Shown here in pieces: positions 14,527 to 14,678 of a stretch of DNA of 14,678 nucleotides. Both the position numbers and the translations under genes were made by a program. Origin of the DNA: DASVXQ01 sp046727955 (GTDB lineage Bacteria > Actinomycetota > CALGFH01); the NCBI GenBank assembly GCA_046727955.1, contig JBKPDO010000337.1:1-14678 (forward strand). Direction: 5' to 3'. Positions within the stretch are counted from its first letter, which is position 1. Every line of letters starts with the position of its first letter. Under the pieces are notes generated by a model. The model saw only the letters and a list, made by a program, of their open reading frames with translations. It ran no database searches and was not told the origin of the DNA.

Positions 14527-14678
14527 ATGGAACGAGGCGACCGTCCCAGGGTGGTGGTGGTCGGGGCCGGGATCGTCGGCTCGGCGGTCGCCATGCACCT
14601 GGCCGAGCGCGGCCTGCGCCCGGTGCTGGTCGACCCCGACCAGACGGGCGGGCACAGCGCGTCGGCGCGGTCGTTTGC
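14527..14678 (+). CDS. FAD-dependent oxidoreductase, N-terminal part (runs off right edge)
   Basis: The ATG at 14527 follows GGAGGAG by about five bases. The 50 visible residues contain a Rossmann dinucleotide-binding fold: a beta strand VVVVGAG, then IVGSAVAMHLAERG, the second strand PVLVD with the acidic residue that contacts the ADP ribose, and then a Gly/Ser-rich segment (GGHSASARSF). The GxGxxG motif with this spacing is typical of the D-amino-acid oxidase/glycine oxidase-type flavoprotein family. The substrate cannot be judged from the visible part. Confidence 0.75.
   Translation, partial: MERGDRPRVVVVGAGIVGSAVAMHLAERGLRPVLVDPDQTGGHSASARSF

Noticed and set aside
13380..14594. 404-codon minus-strand open frame
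   Set aside because: It is antisense to the IS630 transposase and continues across the element boundary; shadow composition.
1..14678. CRISPR array, tRNA or rRNA genes
   Set aside because: No regularly spaced repeats, tRNA-like cloverleaf landmarks or rRNA conserved blocks were noticed in reading either strand.

Overview
The window is high-GC DNA with strong G/C third-codon bias, purine-rich Shine-Dalgarno sequences and GTG/TTG starts. The gene content (type II citrate synthase, a wax-ester-synthase/DGAT relative, Hrp1-like CBS proteins, a Tn554-like recombinase pair) points to an actinobacterium; I cannot place the genus. It reads as an accessory, mobile-element-rich region. Several disrupted genes sit among genes that look like a hypoxia/dormancy regulon.

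Left part (1-3800, minus strand): two tandem, overlapping tyrosine recombinase genes in a Tn554 TnpA/TnpB-like arrangement. The second runs off the left edge and the first carries a 1-base frameshift. Just upstream lie two gene scraps joined to each other, one from a third recombinase and one from an alpha/beta hydrolase. Citrate synthase (5096-3800, minus) follows, with all catalytic residues but two 1-base frameshifts as read.

Middle (5100-10500): a two-CBS-domain protein (minus) and two small zinc-ribbon proteins (minus) are separated by a complete insertion sequence (6243-8296) with 13-bp perfect inverted ends and a CTAA target duplication. A second two-CBS-domain protein (plus) starts at 9333. 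A possible small membrane protein follows at 10201-10470, then about 1 kb of apparently non-coding DNA.

Right part (11440-14678): a WS/DGAT-type acyltransferase with an internal deletion that removed its catalytic N-terminal half; a small minus-strand gene broken by an amber codon and a frameshift; an intact IS630-family element; and the start of an FAD-dependent oxidoreductase.

The unifying signal is a set of short motifs close to GGGACCTTCGGCCC, several in pairs about 22-24 bp apart. They lie upstream of the zinc-ribbon pair, the second CBS gene, the acyltransferase remnant and the oxidoreductase. They resemble actinobacterial DevR/DosR boxes, and CBS (Hrp1) and triacylglycerol synthase (Tgs1) are classical members of the mycobacterial DosR regulon. 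My reading is a dormancy/hypoxia gene island eroded by insertion sequences and deletions. The regulon assignment is inference from motif shape and gene content.
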